64,000 nt of DNA from VXMT01 sp965204835 (GCA_965204835.1 OZ242017.1:2108001-2172000); one strand, 5' to 3'. Numbered from the stretch's first letter, positions 6,737 to 16,104 are shown. Notes: a model not told the origin generated them from the letters alone. Numbers and translations: made by a program.

Positions 6737-9312
6737 GCGGCGTCCTCGCCGGAGGAGCCGCCGGCCTGCTCCCTGCGCTTGCTGCGCTGCCGCTTCCCGC
6801 GCGAGCCGCCCCGGGACGCCCCGTTGCCCGACTGGTCCTGCTGCTCCGGTGCGGGTGCGGGCTTGTCCTCCTCCGCCATCTGCTCGAGCCACAGGTCGAC
6901 GCGCCTGCGGCCCTCGGCGCGCTGGGCCGCGATCTCCTCCTCCGTGAGCAGGTAGGCGGAGGCCCCGTCGCGGATGCGCTCGGCCACTGCCGGCTTCCCG
7001 CCTTCCGGCTTGCGCACCTCCATCGAGAAGGCGGGCGTGCGCTCGGTGCCGACCGTCGCGCGCACGTAGGCGTGGTGCACCGGCAGCGAGACGACGTCCT
7101 CCTCGGTGACGCGCTCGCGGTCCAGCTCCCAGACGAGCTGCCGCGCGTCTGAGCCGGCCACCTGGAAGACGGCGAGGCAGCCGACGTTGGCGAGCAGCGT
7201 GCTGCGCAGCGTGCGCGAGAGGTCGTCGAGCTTGTCGAGGCTCTGCGTGGCCAGCACGAAGCTCGCCCCGTACTTGCCCAGCTCGCTCAGCATCGACTCG
7301 TAGTCGACGCCCGGCATCGACTGCATCTCGTCCACGACCACGAGCGCGCCGCGCCGCCGCTCCTGTGGCAGCTCGCCCTGCTCGCGGATGACGGCGTCGG
7401 TGAGGTTGAGGACGGATGCCCCGATCAGCGCCGCCACGTCGCGGCCCGCCGCGCCCTGCGCGGTGGAGACGAGCAGCACGCCGCCGTCGAGGATCGTGCG
7501 GCGCAGGTCGATCGTGGAGCGCGGCTGGCCGAGGACGGCGCGCGCCCGCTTCGAGGAGGCGTAGTAGGAGAGCCGCGTCTGCACCGGCGCGAGCGCGTCG
7601 GCGCGGTACTCGCGGCGCCAGCCCTGGAAGTCACGCTCCCACCAGTCGAGCAGGAACTCGTCGCCCACCCGCTTCAGCACCAGCGTGCGGAAGCGGTCGT
7701 CGGAGAGCAGGCGCAGCCCGTCGAGGATCGTGTACTGCTCCTCGGCGGCGGTGGCGGGGTGGGCGTTGGCCTCGTGCAGGGTCTTCACGACCTGCTCGAG
7801 GATCGACTGCATGCGCGGCCCCCACTGCTCCCAGAGCCCGCGCGCCACGCGCACGACCGAGTCGGCGGTGCGGTCGCGGTCACTGAAGACGCGCGTGTCG
7901 AGCAGATTGATGCCCGGGTAGCCGCGCTCCCCCGCGAGGTCGAGCAGGCGCACCTGTCCCGCCAGCGACTCGGGCACCTGCTCGAGGATGTCCGCCACGA
8001 GGTCGGCGTGGGGGTCGACGACGACGATCGCGTCGCGGTCGCGCCCCGCCGCCTTCTCGCGCATCCGGTGCGCGACGAGGTGCTGCATGAGCGTCGACTT
8101 GCCCATGCGCGTGCGCGCGACGTAGAGGTGGTGGCGGCGCAGCAGGTCCTCGGGGAAGCGGATCTCGCGCGGCGTGCCCGCCGTCGTCTGCCCGACCAGC
8201 GCGCCGCCGCTCACGTCCCGCGCCTGCGGGACGAGCACGCGCGCCCCGGATCGAGCGACCAGCGGCGTCTCGTCCTTCGCCCCCGGCGGGTGCCAGAGCG
8301 CGGCGACCTCGCGCACGCCGAGCACGCTGCGGCTGCGCAAGAGGCCGGCGGGTGTTGGATGCAGCGCGGCCGGGTCGGGTACGACCGGACGCACCTCGCC
8401 CGCGTGCAGGCGCGCGCCCGCCGGATGGTCGTAGTGGCGGTAGGCGGCGGCGACCGGCTCCAGCAGGTCGTGCGCGCGCTCCTCGCTGCCGCCCGGCGGC
8501 AGCACGGCCGTGACCTCGATCTCCGCCTCGAAGGCGAGCCGAGAGACCTTCTCCTCGATCAGGCGCGGGTCGAAGACGCGGTTGCGGGAGGCCTGCCAGC
8601 GCGCCCAGGCCCAGCCCGCCGCCCCGAGCGCGATGGTGACGCCCGCGCCGAGCGCGACCGTCTTCCACTCCTCGCCCGCCTGCCACCAGCGGTAGCCCTG
8701 CAGGACGCCGGCGACCGCGACGCCGAGGATCGCGACGCCCACGATCTCGACGCGGTGACGGCGCGACTCGCTGATCTGGTAGGAGTCGGTCCGCTGCGGC
8801 AGGGCCGGCTCGTGCGCCCGCTGCTGGTGGCCCCGCGACCAGTCGGGGCCGAGCGAGCGCAGCCGCAGGCGCGCGACGACGCGCTCGCCCTCGCCGGCGT
8901 CGCCGAGCGCCCCGAGCAGCGCGAGGATCGGGTCGGAGCCGGGGTCGAGCAGGTCGTCGTCGCCGAAGACGCGCAGGGGCACGTACTCGGGACCGCCCGG
9001 CCTGAGCGTCATCGCCCAGGCCTGCTCGCCCTCGGCGAGTTTCAGCGGGTCGTCGTCGAGCGGGATGTCGTGGACGCCGGCCTGCGGGTAGTGGGCGGCG
9101 AGCTGGCGGCGCACGACCTGGTCGTCGAGGCAGCGCGCCATGAGCGTGACGCCCGAGGCGTCGCCGCAGAGCTCGAGCGAGAACGGCTCGGGCACGGCGA
9201 TCGAGGCGAGCAGGTTCTCGACCCCGAGCAGCGTGCGCTCGCCCGTGCGGGGCGGCGTCACCGCCAGCAGCACCGGCTCCGCCGGGGTGGTCTGGAAGGG
9301 GTTGAATCGCAA
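6733..9312 (-). CDS. Type IV coupling/DNA-translocase ATPase (TraD/VirD4-HerA-like)
   Basis: The 859-residue protein has two hydrophobic segments at about 180-240 (VEIVGVAILGVAVAGVLQGY and TVALGAGVTIALGAAGWAW). A P-loop ATPase follows, with Walker A ARTRMGKSTLMQH (about 404) and Walker B ALVVVDEMQSM (about 659), plus ATQSLDKL as a sensor-like motif. This is the architecture of membrane-anchored coupling proteins that feed DNA to a type IV secretion channel. The C-terminus is rich in K/R/Q and probably disordered. The start is TTG at 9310-9312, chosen because AAAGGAA lies at good spacing and no ATG fits. Confidence 0.85.
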   Translation of the reverse strand: MRFNPFQTTPAEPVLLAVTPPRTGERTLLGVENLLASIAVPEPFSLELCGDASGVTLMARCLDDQVVRRQLAAHYPQAGVHDIPLDDDPLKLAEGEQAWAMTLRPGGPEYVPLRVFGDDDLLDPGSDPILALLGALGDAGEGERVVARLRLRSLGPDWSRGHQQRAHEPALPQRTDSYQISESRRHRVEIVGVAILGVAVAGVLQGYRWWQAGEEWKTVALGAGVTIALGAAGWAWARWQASRNRVFDPRLIEEKVSRLAFEAEIEVTAVLPPGGSEERAHDLLEPVAAAYRHYDHPAGARLHAGEVRPVVPDPAALHPTPAGLLRSRSVLGVREVAALWHPPGAKDETPLVARSGARVLVPQARDVSGGALVGQTTAGTPREIRFPEDLLRRHHLYVARTRMGKSTLMQHLVAHRMREKAAGRDRDAIVVVDPHADLVADILEQVPESLAGQVRLLDLAGERGYPGINLLDTRVFSDRDRTADSVVRVARGLWEQWGPRMQSILEQVVKTLHEANAHPATAAEEQYTILDGLRLLSDDRFRTLVLKRVGDEFLLDWWERDFQGWRREYRADALAPVQTRLSYYASSKRARAVLGQPRSTIDLRRTILDGGVLLVSTAQGAAGRDVAALIGASVLNLTDAVIREQGELPQERRRGALVVVDEMQSMPGVDYESMLSELGKYGASFVLATQSLDKLDDLSRTLRSTLLANVGCLAVFQVAGSDARQLVWELDRERVTEEDVVSLPVHHAYVRATVGTERTPAFSMEVRKPEGGKPAVAERIRDGASAYLLTEEEIAAQRAEGRRRVDLWLEQMAEEDKPAPAPEQQDQSGNGASRGGSRGKRQRSKRREQAGGSSGEDAA

Positions 9313-9381
9313 GGTGGTGTTCCTTTCTTCGGTGTGTTGCGTTGTGTCGGGCGCTGGGCGCTCAGGGGCGGGCCGCGCTGA

Positions 9382-11700
9382 TCACCGCTCTCCGCTCCCC
9401 TCGTGTTCGCCGGCGGAGTTCCGCTGCGAGCCGGGCCGCCACTCGATCAGCTCCGCCTCCTCGGGCGTCGCCTCGATGCGGACCGGGAAGCGGTTGCCGC
9501 GGGCGAGCAGGAGCCCGTCGCCGCGCGGGCACGACAGCAGCCAGCGCTGCAGGTCCTCGGGCAGGTCGAAGGCGTCGCCCACCGTCGAGATGGCGGCGGC
9601 GTCCTGCTGGAGCAGGAGCTTGAACGCGGCGTTCTGGAGGAGGGCGCGGCCACTGTGGCCGGTGATCGCCCGGGAAGGGTCCTCGGAGAGGAGGTCCTGC
9701 ACGTCCTGGGTGATGAACTGGAGTCCGAGGCGGTGCTTCCGCGCGCGCTTCGCCATCGACACCATGAAAGCGGCGCCCTCGGGGTGCTGCATGATCGACC
9801 ACACCTCGTCGACGACCAGCAGGCGGGGCCTCGGGGCGCGCGCGGCGGCGGCCCAGACGGTCTCGGTGCAGACCATCGTGGCGGCGGGCCTCAGCTCCGG
9901 TTCGAGCAGGTGGAGGTCGAAGACGGTGACGAGCGCCTCGTTCCGCAGCAGGTCGTCGCCCTCGTCGGAGAGCAGGTGGCGCAGGGAGCCGGTGGCGAAG
10001 GGCCGCAGCAGCCTCGCCAGCGCGGGGTCGCCCTCCTCGCTCTCCTTCAGGTACGTGTAGAAGTCGCCGAAGCCGGTGCGCTCACGTGGCTGGTCGTAGT
10101 AGGCGGCGAGGGCGTGGTCGAGGGCGGCGCGGCGCTCGGCTCCAAGGGACTCGCCCACCATCACCTCGATCAGCCGCCGGAGGCTGCCGATGCGCTGCAG
10201 CAGCTCCTCGGGGTCGCGTGCGTCGATGACGAAGGGGTTCATGCCCTGCCCGTCGACGCCGGGCGAGAGCACGCGCCCGCCGGCCGCCCGGGCCATGTCG
10301 GCGTACTCGCCCTCGGGGTCGATCACGTAGGCGACCACGCCGCGCGTGACGCCCCTGAGGACGCCCAGCTTGGTCGCGAAGGACTTGCCCGAACCGGAGC
10401 GCGCGAGCACGGCGGTGTTGGCGTTGAGGTGGGTGCCGTCCCAGGGGTCGTAGACCACCGGCGAAGAGGCGCGCATGTCGATGCCGTAGAGCGAGCCGCC
10501 GCGCGTGTCGAGGTCGGGCGGTGAGAAGGGGAAGAGCCGCGCGAGGCTCGACGTGTCGAGCGTGCGCCAGGCAGCGACGGCGTTGAGGGCGAGCGGCAGG
10601 GTGGAGAGCAGGCCCTCGCGCTGCCGGAAGGGGAGCGCGTCGAGCTTCCCGAGCGAGGCCGCGAAGTGGGCCTTCGCGCGCTGCGTCAGCTCGTTCAGCG
10701 TCTCCTCGTCGGGGGCGTGGAGCGTCACCGACAGGGAGGCATGGAAGAGCCGCTCGCGTCCGCGCTGCACCTCGTCGCGCAGGCGCATCACGTCCTCGAG
10801 GGCGATCTCCGCCTCCGACGACATCGATCGCCCGCGCTTGAGGGAGAGGCTTTGCGCCGACTCGAAGCGGACCTTCTGCCACTCCAGCGTGCGCGCCGCC
10901 ACGGAGGCCGGGATCGGCCCGAGATGGAGGGAGAGGTCCATGGGCGCGCCCGTCGCCATGAGCGCCTGCAGGAAGCCCGGCGCGAGCGAGCGCGGCCACT
11001 TGCCGAGATGCAGCGCCCGCACGAGGCGGTCGCCGACGCGAATCTCGCGTCGCCTCACCTCGACATCCACCTCGGTCTCCTCGTCGATCTCGCGCGGGGA
11101 GCCGCCGAGCGCGGAGGCGAGCACAAGCATCCGCAACTGGCGGCCATCGAGTGCATGCACGGAGAGGCCCGCGCGATGGAGCAGGCCGCGCAGCTCACCC
11201 GCGTGCTCGCGGTCGCAGACCGCGTAGAAGCGGCGGTCGAGGATGCCGTCGCGGCGCTCCAATTCATCCAGCAGCCGCCGCGTGGACTCGGCCGCCGTGC
11301 GCGTCTGCGGGGGAAGCGTGTCGGGCTGGGCGGCCTCCAGGTCGTCGCGGAGCTTCCCGAGGCCGGGCGGGTGCTGGCGCACGAGCAGTTGCAGGGGGAA
11401 GTCGCAGGCGTTGAGCGCGCCCGCGAACGCCCCCAGCTTGGGCTCGTCCAGTTCGAGGCCGAGCACCTCGCAGACGGCCACCCGCACGCCGTCGAGGCGT
11501 ACTGGTCCGTCCTCTTCGAGGTGCGAGAGCATGAAGGCGAGGGGCAGCCCCGGTGGGAGCTTCGGTTCTGGAGTCTCGGGCTCGGCGGTTTCGGATGAGC
11601 CGGGGGCCGCCTCGTGGCCGTCCCCGGCCTCGGGCGCGGCGGCGGCCCCGCCGGGCAGGACCGCCGCCGCGGGCTTCGTCAGTGCATCCAGGTATCGCAT
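9382..11700 (-). CDS. virB4: VirB4-family conjugative transfer ATPase
   Basis: The 772-residue protein has Walker A AVLARSGSGKSFATKLGVLR (about 433) and Walker B RLLVVDEVWSIM (about 628), followed by GLQFITQDVQDLL. These are the signatures of VirB4/TraC/TrbE ATPases, which energise pilus assembly and substrate transfer at the inner membrane. The N-terminal part carries the family's pre-ATPase domain, and the first 60 or so residues are Ala/Pro-rich and low-complexity. The start is the ATG at 11698-11700 with AGAGGA upstream. It follows a pilin-like gene by 23 bases and precedes the coupling ATPase. Confidence 0.9.
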   Translation of the reverse strand: MRYLDALTKPAAAVLPGGAAAAPEAGDGHEAAPGSSETAEPETPEPKLPPGLPLAFMLSHLEEDGPVRLDGVRVAVCEVLGLELDEPKLGAFAGALNACDFPLQLLVRQHPPGLGKLRDDLEAAQPDTLPPQTRTAAESTRRLLDELERRDGILDRRFYAVCDREHAGELRGLLHRAGLSVHALDGRQLRMLVLASALGGSPREIDEETEVDVEVRRREIRVGDRLVRALHLGKWPRSLAPGFLQALMATGAPMDLSLHLGPIPASVAARTLEWQKVRFESAQSLSLKRGRSMSSEAEIALEDVMRLRDEVQRGRERLFHASLSVTLHAPDEETLNELTQRAKAHFAASLGKLDALPFRQREGLLSTLPLALNAVAAWRTLDTSSLARLFPFSPPDLDTRGGSLYGIDMRASSPVVYDPWDGTHLNANTAVLARSGSGKSFATKLGVLRGVTRGVVAYVIDPEGEYADMARAAGGRVLSPGVDGQGMNPFVIDARDPEELLQRIGSLRRLIEVMVGESLGAERRAALDHALAAYYDQPRERTGFGDFYTYLKESEEGDPALARLLRPFATGSLRHLLSDEGDDLLRNEALVTVFDLHLLEPELRPAATMVCTETVWAAAARAPRPRLLVVDEVWSIMQHPEGAAFMVSMAKRARKHRLGLQFITQDVQDLLSEDPSRAITGHSGRALLQNAAFKLLLQQDAAAISTVGDAFDLPEDLQRWLLSCPRGDGLLLARGNRFPVRIEATPEEAELIEWRPGSQRNSAGEHEGSGER

Positions 11701-11723
11701 CGTGATCGTCCTCTGCTTGAAGA

Positions 11724-12035
11724 TCAGGAGATGGGGATGACGCCCGCGCGCAGCAGGGCGGCGACGCCCTTGGCCGAGAGCACGAGCGCGAGGCCCGCCA
11801 CCGCCAGGAAGACGGCGCTGCGGGCGCGACCGAGACCGCGCTCCTCCGCGCCGTCGGCCATGAGTAGGAAGCCCGCCCAGACCAGCGCGAAGACGCACAG
11901 CCCGGCGGCGGCGTAGGCCATCGCCGTGAGCACCGCGTCGAAGGCGTCGAGCATGGCCTGCTCCTCCTCCGGGGCCGCGCCGGCCGTGACCAGCGCGACC
12001 CCGCAGAACAGCAGGGCGGTCGCTATGCGCCTCAC
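11724..12035 (-). CDS. VirB2/TrbC-like pilin or small T4SS membrane protein
   Basis: The 103-residue product has a signal-peptide-like N-terminus (RRIATALLFCGVALVTAGAA) and two further hydrophobic helices (YAAAGLCVFALVWAGFLLM and AVFLAVAGLALVLSAKGVAA). This size and topology fit VirB2/TrbC pilin subunits. I chose the GTG at 12033-12035, which overlaps the upstream TGA (GTGA) and starts exactly at the signal peptide. An ATG at 12050 is an alternative. Membrane location is seen in the sequence; the pilin role is inferred from operon position. Confidence 0.65.
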   Translation of the reverse strand: MRRIATALLFCGVALVTAGAAPEEEQAMLDAFDAVLTAMAYAAAGLCVFALVWAGFLLMADGAEERGLGRARSAVFLAVAGLALVLSAKGVAALLRAGVIPIS

Positions 12036-13744
12036 CAGACCCACTCCCATCCGAGGTCGTCGAACCACTCGCGCAGGTCGTCGCTTGTCGCGGGCGTCTG
12101 CGTGGACGGGTCCGGCTCGGGATCGGGCTCCGGCGCGCCCAGCGAGCGGTAGGGGTCGTCGCCCCGGACGCTCGACGCGAGGACCAGCGTCTCCGTGCGC
12201 GTGCGCGTGAGCGGCCCGCGCTGCACGACCGCGGCCTCGACGCGCTCGTCGTGGACGACCGTGAAGACGACGTCCTGACTGACGGTCGAGGCGGGGACGT
12301 AACAGCTCGCGGTGATGGTGTGCTCGGTGAACGTCCCGCCCTCGCCGGGCACGCTGACCGTCTCGGTCACCGTGTCGCCGTAGGCCGGGATGCTCACGAG
12401 CGCCGTCTCCGTGAGGCGCTGGGTGCGCCCGGGACGGTGTGTCAGCTCGACCAGCGGCGGCAGCGCGATGCGCAGCGACGCCTCCACTTCTGCCTCGACG
12501 GCGACGGCGTGGACGCCCTCGCCCGCCAGGACCGGCAGCCGGAAGCGCGTCTCGCCGCCGGCGACGAAGGGGATGCTCGTCTCCCGCACGCCGGACGTGA
12601 CCGTGACGGTGCCCCCGACGGCGAGGACCTCGGCGGTCAGGAGCGCCGTCGTACCGACCTCGGCGTGCCCGGTGACCATCGCGAGATCAACCGCGTGCTC
12701 GATCGTGGTCGCACACGTCGAGGCGATCACGCCCTCGATGGTGTCGGACGTCCAGCCCAGCGAGGTGACCCGCAGGCTGCACAGCTCGCCAGCCGCCTCC
12801 GGCAGCGGCCAGGGCAGCCGCTCGCCGTCGATGCTGACGGCCCCCGCCTCGCCCGGCCCGTCCTGCCAGGAGAAGACGAGCGAGGGCGACGGGCCGTGCA
12901 GCGGCAGGTCGTAGCTGGCGCGCTCCCCCGCATCGAGGGACGTGCTCTTGTAGTAGCGGAGGGACTCCCCCTCGGGGCCGCCGTGGGCGCGCACCCGCAG
13001 GTGCAGGTCGGTCGCCGCCCGCAGCTTCACGGCGGCGCGGTCGCCGGTGACCGTCAGCTCCTCGATGAAGATCCGCCGTCCGGTAACCGGCGGCGGCGGC
13101 TGGAACTCGATCGCGTCCGAGCTCCAGCCCTCCCGTTCGGGCTCCTGGGCCAACGCCGCCGCCAGGGGCAGGGCCGAGAGCACGACGAGGGCGAGCGCCG
13201 CCGCCGGCAGGAGCGCCTTCCAGAAGCGGCGGCGGCCGAGGCGCTGCTCGCGGCCGTCGCGCGGCGTGGCCCGCTGGCCGTCCTCCGCCTGCTCGCCTGC
13301 GTTGCGCCGCCGCTTGCCGAAGAGGCGGTGCGGGCGGAAGGGCAGGCGTCCGTTGCGGCGCTCTCCCTCCCGGCGCCGGGCGCGTTTCGCGAGCAGCCGC
13401 AGCGGGCCGGACTCACCGCCCGGAGGCGGCGGGGGCGGCTCGCTGCGCGCCAGCTCGGCGGGAGGGCCGGCGAAGCGCCGCGCACCGAGCCAGTACCTGA
13501 GCAGGTCGGCCGCCACCAGCGGCAGCCGCCTGTCCCCGATCCGGCCCGCCACGACGGCGAAGCCCGCCAGTCCGAAGAGCACCGCCGCGGCGATGCGCAC
13601 GCCCTCGGGACCGACGGGGGCGTAGTGGTAGAGACCGTAGGCGAGGGCGCAGACGGCCGTCATCGCCACGATCTGGGGGAAGGTCAGCCACAGCAGGACG
13701 CGGTCCTCGGCCTGCACGTGGGTGGGGACTTCGTGCGCTCGCAT
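12032..13744 (-). CDS. PrgI-family T4SS protein fused to a large ectodomain
   Basis: Residues 1-92 match PrgI-type proteins: a short N-terminus, two membrane helices (FPQIVAMTAVCALAYGLYHY and IAAAVLFGLAGFAVVAGRI), then RLPLVAADLLRYWLGARR. Family members are normally about 100-130 residues; this one has 570. A basic, proline-rich cytoplasmic linker (about 100-172) leads to a third helix (LLPAAALALVVLSALPLAAA) and then about 370 beta-rich, Thr/Val-rich residues predicted to be outside, ending in an acidic tail. It is likely an inner-membrane transfer protein with an added surface domain. The neighbours are VirB4 and two pilin-like genes. Confidence 0.75.
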   Translation of the reverse strand: MRAHEVPTHVQAEDRVLLWLTFPQIVAMTAVCALAYGLYHYAPVGPEGVRIAAAVLFGLAGFAVVAGRIGDRRLPLVAADLLRYWLGARRFAGPPAELARSEPPPPPPGGESGPLRLLAKRARRREGERRNGRLPFRPHRLFGKRRRNAGEQAEDGQRATPRDGREQRLGRRRFWKALLPAAALALVVLSALPLAAALAQEPEREGWSSDAIEFQPPPPVTGRRIFIEELTVTGDRAAVKLRAATDLHLRVRAHGGPEGESLRYYKSTSLDAGERASYDLPLHGPSPSLVFSWQDGPGEAGAVSIDGERLPWPLPEAAGELCSLRVTSLGWTSDTIEGVIASTCATTIEHAVDLAMVTGHAEVGTTALLTAEVLAVGGTVTVTSGVRETSIPFVAGGETRFRLPVLAGEGVHAVAVEAEVEASLRIALPPLVELTHRPGRTQRLTETALVSIPAYGDTVTETVSVPGEGGTFTEHTITASCYVPASTVSQDVVFTVVHDERVEAAVVQRGPLTRTRTETLVLASSVRGDDPYRSLGAPEPDPEPDPSTQTPATSDDLREWFDDLGWEWVW

Positions 13745-13747
13745 CGC

Positions 13748-14047
13748 CTACCCGCCGTCCTCGGTGGTGGTGGTGCCACCGGTGGGGTCGGGCACATCGC
13801 CGACGTCGACTGCGGGGTTGACGACGGCGTCCATCACGAGGTCGACGACGCCGAACGCCACCATCGCCAGCACGATGCCGGCGAGGGCGGTCATCATCGC
13901 GCTCTTGCCGCGCTCCATCTGGTGGGGCGCGCCCGAGGCGGTGAGGTAGAGGTAGGACCCGTAGATGAAGAAGCCGACGCCCACGGCGCCGACGACCCCG
14001 AGCAGGATGCCCGCCAGGTTGGAGATGGTCTGAACCAGGTCTTGCAC
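13748..14047 (-). CDS. Pilin-like small membrane protein of the T4SS
   Basis: The 99-residue protein has two hydrophobic helices (LAGILLGVVGAVGVGFFIYG and ALAGIVLAMVAFGVVDLVM) joined by a short polar loop containing ERGK. The tail is acidic and Thr/Gly-rich. This resembles the TrbC/VirB2-like or 'pilin' small proteins that precede PrgI and VirB4 in Gram-positive-type systems. It ends three bases before the PrgI gene start. Its role is inferred from topology and position. Confidence 0.65.
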   Translation of the reverse strand: MQDLVQTISNLAGILLGVVGAVGVGFFIYGSYLYLTASGAPHQMERGKSAMMTALAGIVLAMVAFGVVDLVMDAVVNPAVDVGDVPDPTGGTTTTEDGG

Positions 14048-14187
14048 TTCGTGTTCGCTCCTTGCAGTTGCGTGTTCGTTCGTCTCTCGGTGCTGCCGCT
14101 CGTTCGCCTACCGGCACATCGCTCCGCTCCTCCGTTGCCACGTGCTCGCGCAGCCGGGGCCGCGCTGTTGCTTCTCGGTGTGGTGGG
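14048..14187. other. Intergenic gap inside the transfer operon
   Basis: These 140 bases separate the TrbL-like stop from the pilin-like start. I see no supported gene, only the pilin gene's leader, which could carry an internal promoter or a processing site. Confidence 0.4.
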
Positions 14188-15189
14188 TTACTCGCCGCTG
14201 CTGCGGGGCATGCCCGAGCCGGGCGCGGCGTTGCCGCCTCCGGCTGAGGGCGTCGAGGTCTCGGCGGCCGAGCGCACGCCCGAGGCGGCGGCCGACGCTC
14301 CCGCGCCGATCGCTCCGCCCGCCGCAGCCGCACCGGCCGCGCCGACCGGGCCCCCCGCTGCGCCGCCGGCGGCGAGCAGCCCCAGTGATCGCGCCGAGCG
14401 CGACATCGAGCCGGGCAGGGACATGCCGAAGTAGAGGGTGTGGAGCCAGGCGTCGAAGGTGCCGGGGTTGCCCAGCAACGAGGGCACCCGCGTCGCCAGG
14501 TAGATGAACGCCAGCGACAGCAGCAGCTTCCAGACGAGGTCCTGCCCGCCGTCCGCGCCGCCGATCGCCGCGTACTCGTTGAGGAAGCCGATGCCGAGCG
14601 CCAGCGCGACGAGCTGGATCGCCTGCTGGAAGACGGTCGTCATGAAGAGCCGCAGCCAGTGCCGGCCCCAGCCCGCCGTGTGCGGGAGGATCCAGAGGCC
14701 CAACGCGATCGGCGCGAGCGCCAGCAGGATGTCGATGAGCGCGAGGCGCAGCACCATCTGCACGACGAGGTAGAGCACGAAGAAGGCGTAGACGAGGTAG
14801 ATCAGCGCCAGCACCAGCGCCATGCCGACGCTGCCGACCTGCACCGCCGTGAGCAGCGTCCGCAGGGTGGTGCGCAGCATGTCGCCGGCGGTCACGCCCA
14901 GCTCGGCGGCGATGAAGCCCGAGACCGCGTCGGCCACGTCGATGACGAGCGCGCACCACCAGAGCGAGGCGGCGGCGGCCGTGAGCCCGAGCGCGAGCCG
15001 CGGCACCAGCTCGCGCCAGCCCGCCTGCGCGCGGCCCACGTGGTCGCCGACGATGAGGGAGAGCCCCATCCAGGCGACGATCACGACGAGCGCGCCGGAG
15101 GTGACGACCCAGACGGCCATCCACGCCTGGCGCACGATCTCGTGGTCGTAGGTGAGGGCGGCGGGGGTGCCCGTGAAGATGTCGCTCAC
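14188..15189 (-). CDS. TrbL/VirB6-family conjugal channel protein
   Basis: The 333-residue protein has five to seven hydrophobic helices, including AWMAVWVVTSGALVVIVAWM, VGMALVLALIYLVYAFFVLY, LIDILLALAPIALGLWI and QLVALALGIGFL. A Gly/Ala/Ser-rich low-complexity tail follows (from about residue 270). Many helices plus this tail fit TrbL/VirB6 polytopic channel components. The start is GTG at 15187-15189 in a GTGA overlap with the preceding gene; the longer upstream frame lies within that gene and is not protein-like. Confidence 0.8.
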   Translation of the reverse strand: MSDIFTGTPAALTYDHEIVRQAWMAVWVVTSGALVVIVAWMGLSLIVGDHVGRAQAGWRELVPRLALGLTAAAASLWWCALVIDVADAVSGFIAAELGVTAGDMLRTTLRTLLTAVQVGSVGMALVLALIYLVYAFFVLYLVVQMVLRLALIDILLALAPIALGLWILPHTAGWGRHWLRLFMTTVFQQAIQLVALALGIGFLNEYAAIGGADGGQDLVWKLLLSLAFIYLATRVPSLLGNPGTFDAWLHTLYFGMSLPGSMSRSARSLGLLAAGGAAGGPVGAAGAAAAGGAIGAGASAAASGVRSAAETSTPSAGGGNAAPGSGMPRSSGE

Positions 15190-15797
15190 GGGGCGGCCTC
15201 GCAGGTCTCCGCCTCGGCGCCCGAGGCGCGCTCGACGACGCCGCAGAGCGCTCCGTGCGCGCCCTCGATCAGCCACGTCGCGATCGCCCTCCCCCAGCGC
15301 GGGGGGTCGAGCGCGCGCAGCACCTTGTTCCAGATGCCGCCGGGCTGGTGCGGCGGGACCACCGCGTAGAAGTGCGCGGTCTCCTCGGCCCAGCTCTTGG
15401 CGAGGATCACGAGCAGGTAGGGGCGGGCGGGGTCGAGCTCGGTCTGGCCGTCCTCGAACGGGTACTCGAAGCCGTACTCCCAGCCGTCGCGGCGCTCCTT
15501 CTCCCCGCCGCGCACGCGGTACATCGGGACGATCCACTCGCCCGTGTCGCCGTCGCGCACGCCGTAGTAGAGGGCAGGCAGGTCCTTGTTGAAGACGGGG
15601 CGGGCGATGAAGCGCCCGTCGCCCTTGCGGTCGACGAGGTCCTCTTCGTCCTCGTTGACGAGCACGATGCCGTCGCCCTCAGGCGGCTCCTGGGCGAGCG
15701 CCGCGCCGCTCGAGGGGACGGCGGCCAGCGCCGCCAGCAGCAGCGCCGCCGCCAGCGCCCGCAGCCTCCTTGCCCTACCGGTTCCGTTCCCTCGCAT
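15186..15797 (-). CDS. Secreted protein, first gene of the transfer operon
   Basis: The 203-residue protein begins with a clear signal peptide (RRLRALAAALLLAALAAVPS, then SGAALAQ). The mature part is acidic and aromatic-rich (YYGVRDGDTGEWIVPMYRV, AEETAHFYAVVPPHQPGG), with two cysteines near the C-terminus. I recognise no domain. It is likely an extracytoplasmic T4SS accessory because it is coupled by GTGA to the TrbL-like gene. The start is the ATG at 15795-15797 with GGAGGA upstream. This gene faces the divergent promoter region. Confidence 0.65.
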   Translation of the reverse strand: MRGNGTGRARRLRALAAALLLAALAAVPSSGAALAQEPPEGDGIVLVNEDEEDLVDRKGDGRFIARPVFNKDLPALYYGVRDGDTGEWIVPMYRVRGGEKERRDGWEYGFEYPFEDGQTELDPARPYLLVILAKSWAEETAHFYAVVPPHQPGGIWNKVLRALDPPRWGRAIATWLIEGAHGALCGVVERASGAEAETCEAAP

Positions 15798-15880
15798 GCC
15801 GTCCTGTCCTCCGTCTGATCGGTGGTGCTGACGGCCACCGAGTGTGTGGAGACAGGGGGTGCGGCGGAATGCCTCGTAGC

Positions 15881-15900
15881 GGGGGCCACGCGTGGCCCCC
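15881..15900. promoter_or_regulatory. Perfect 20-bp palindrome between divergent operons
   Basis: GGGGGCCACG is followed directly by CGTGGCCCCC. It lies between the minus-strand transfer operon (start 15797) and the plus-strand operon (start 16105). Position and symmetry suggest an operator for a dimeric regulator. A cruciform or transfer-related role is also possible. Confidence 0.5.
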
Positions 15901-16046
15901 CTTACAGGGCATGGCCCCGGAGGGGCCGCGAACGGTGTCATGGGCGTGTACAGGGAAAAGACGTTGGTTCCGGGAGAGGGAAGTCCCCGAATACCGAGGC
16001 TGGTCAAGGGGAACCGCCCTACAGGACGTGCCTCGCGAAGAACGTG

Positions 16047-16067
16047 GGTGGAAGCGCTGGTTCCACC
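16047..16067. promoter_or_regulatory. Inverted repeat upstream of 16105 gene
   Basis: GGTGGAA and TTCCACC flank a 7-base spacer, GCGCTGG. The site is 38 bases before the start of the next gene, so it could be an operator or a small hairpin in the leader. Confidence 0.4.
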
Positions 16068-16104
16068 ACGAACGGGCAAGAGTTCCGCGGGAGGGAAGTC
16101 GGGA

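Noticed and set aside
7759..9381. Long plus-strand open frame opposite the coupling ATPase gene
   Set aside because: Arginine/valine-rich shadow of a high-GC gene; the minus-strand gene has clear motifs.
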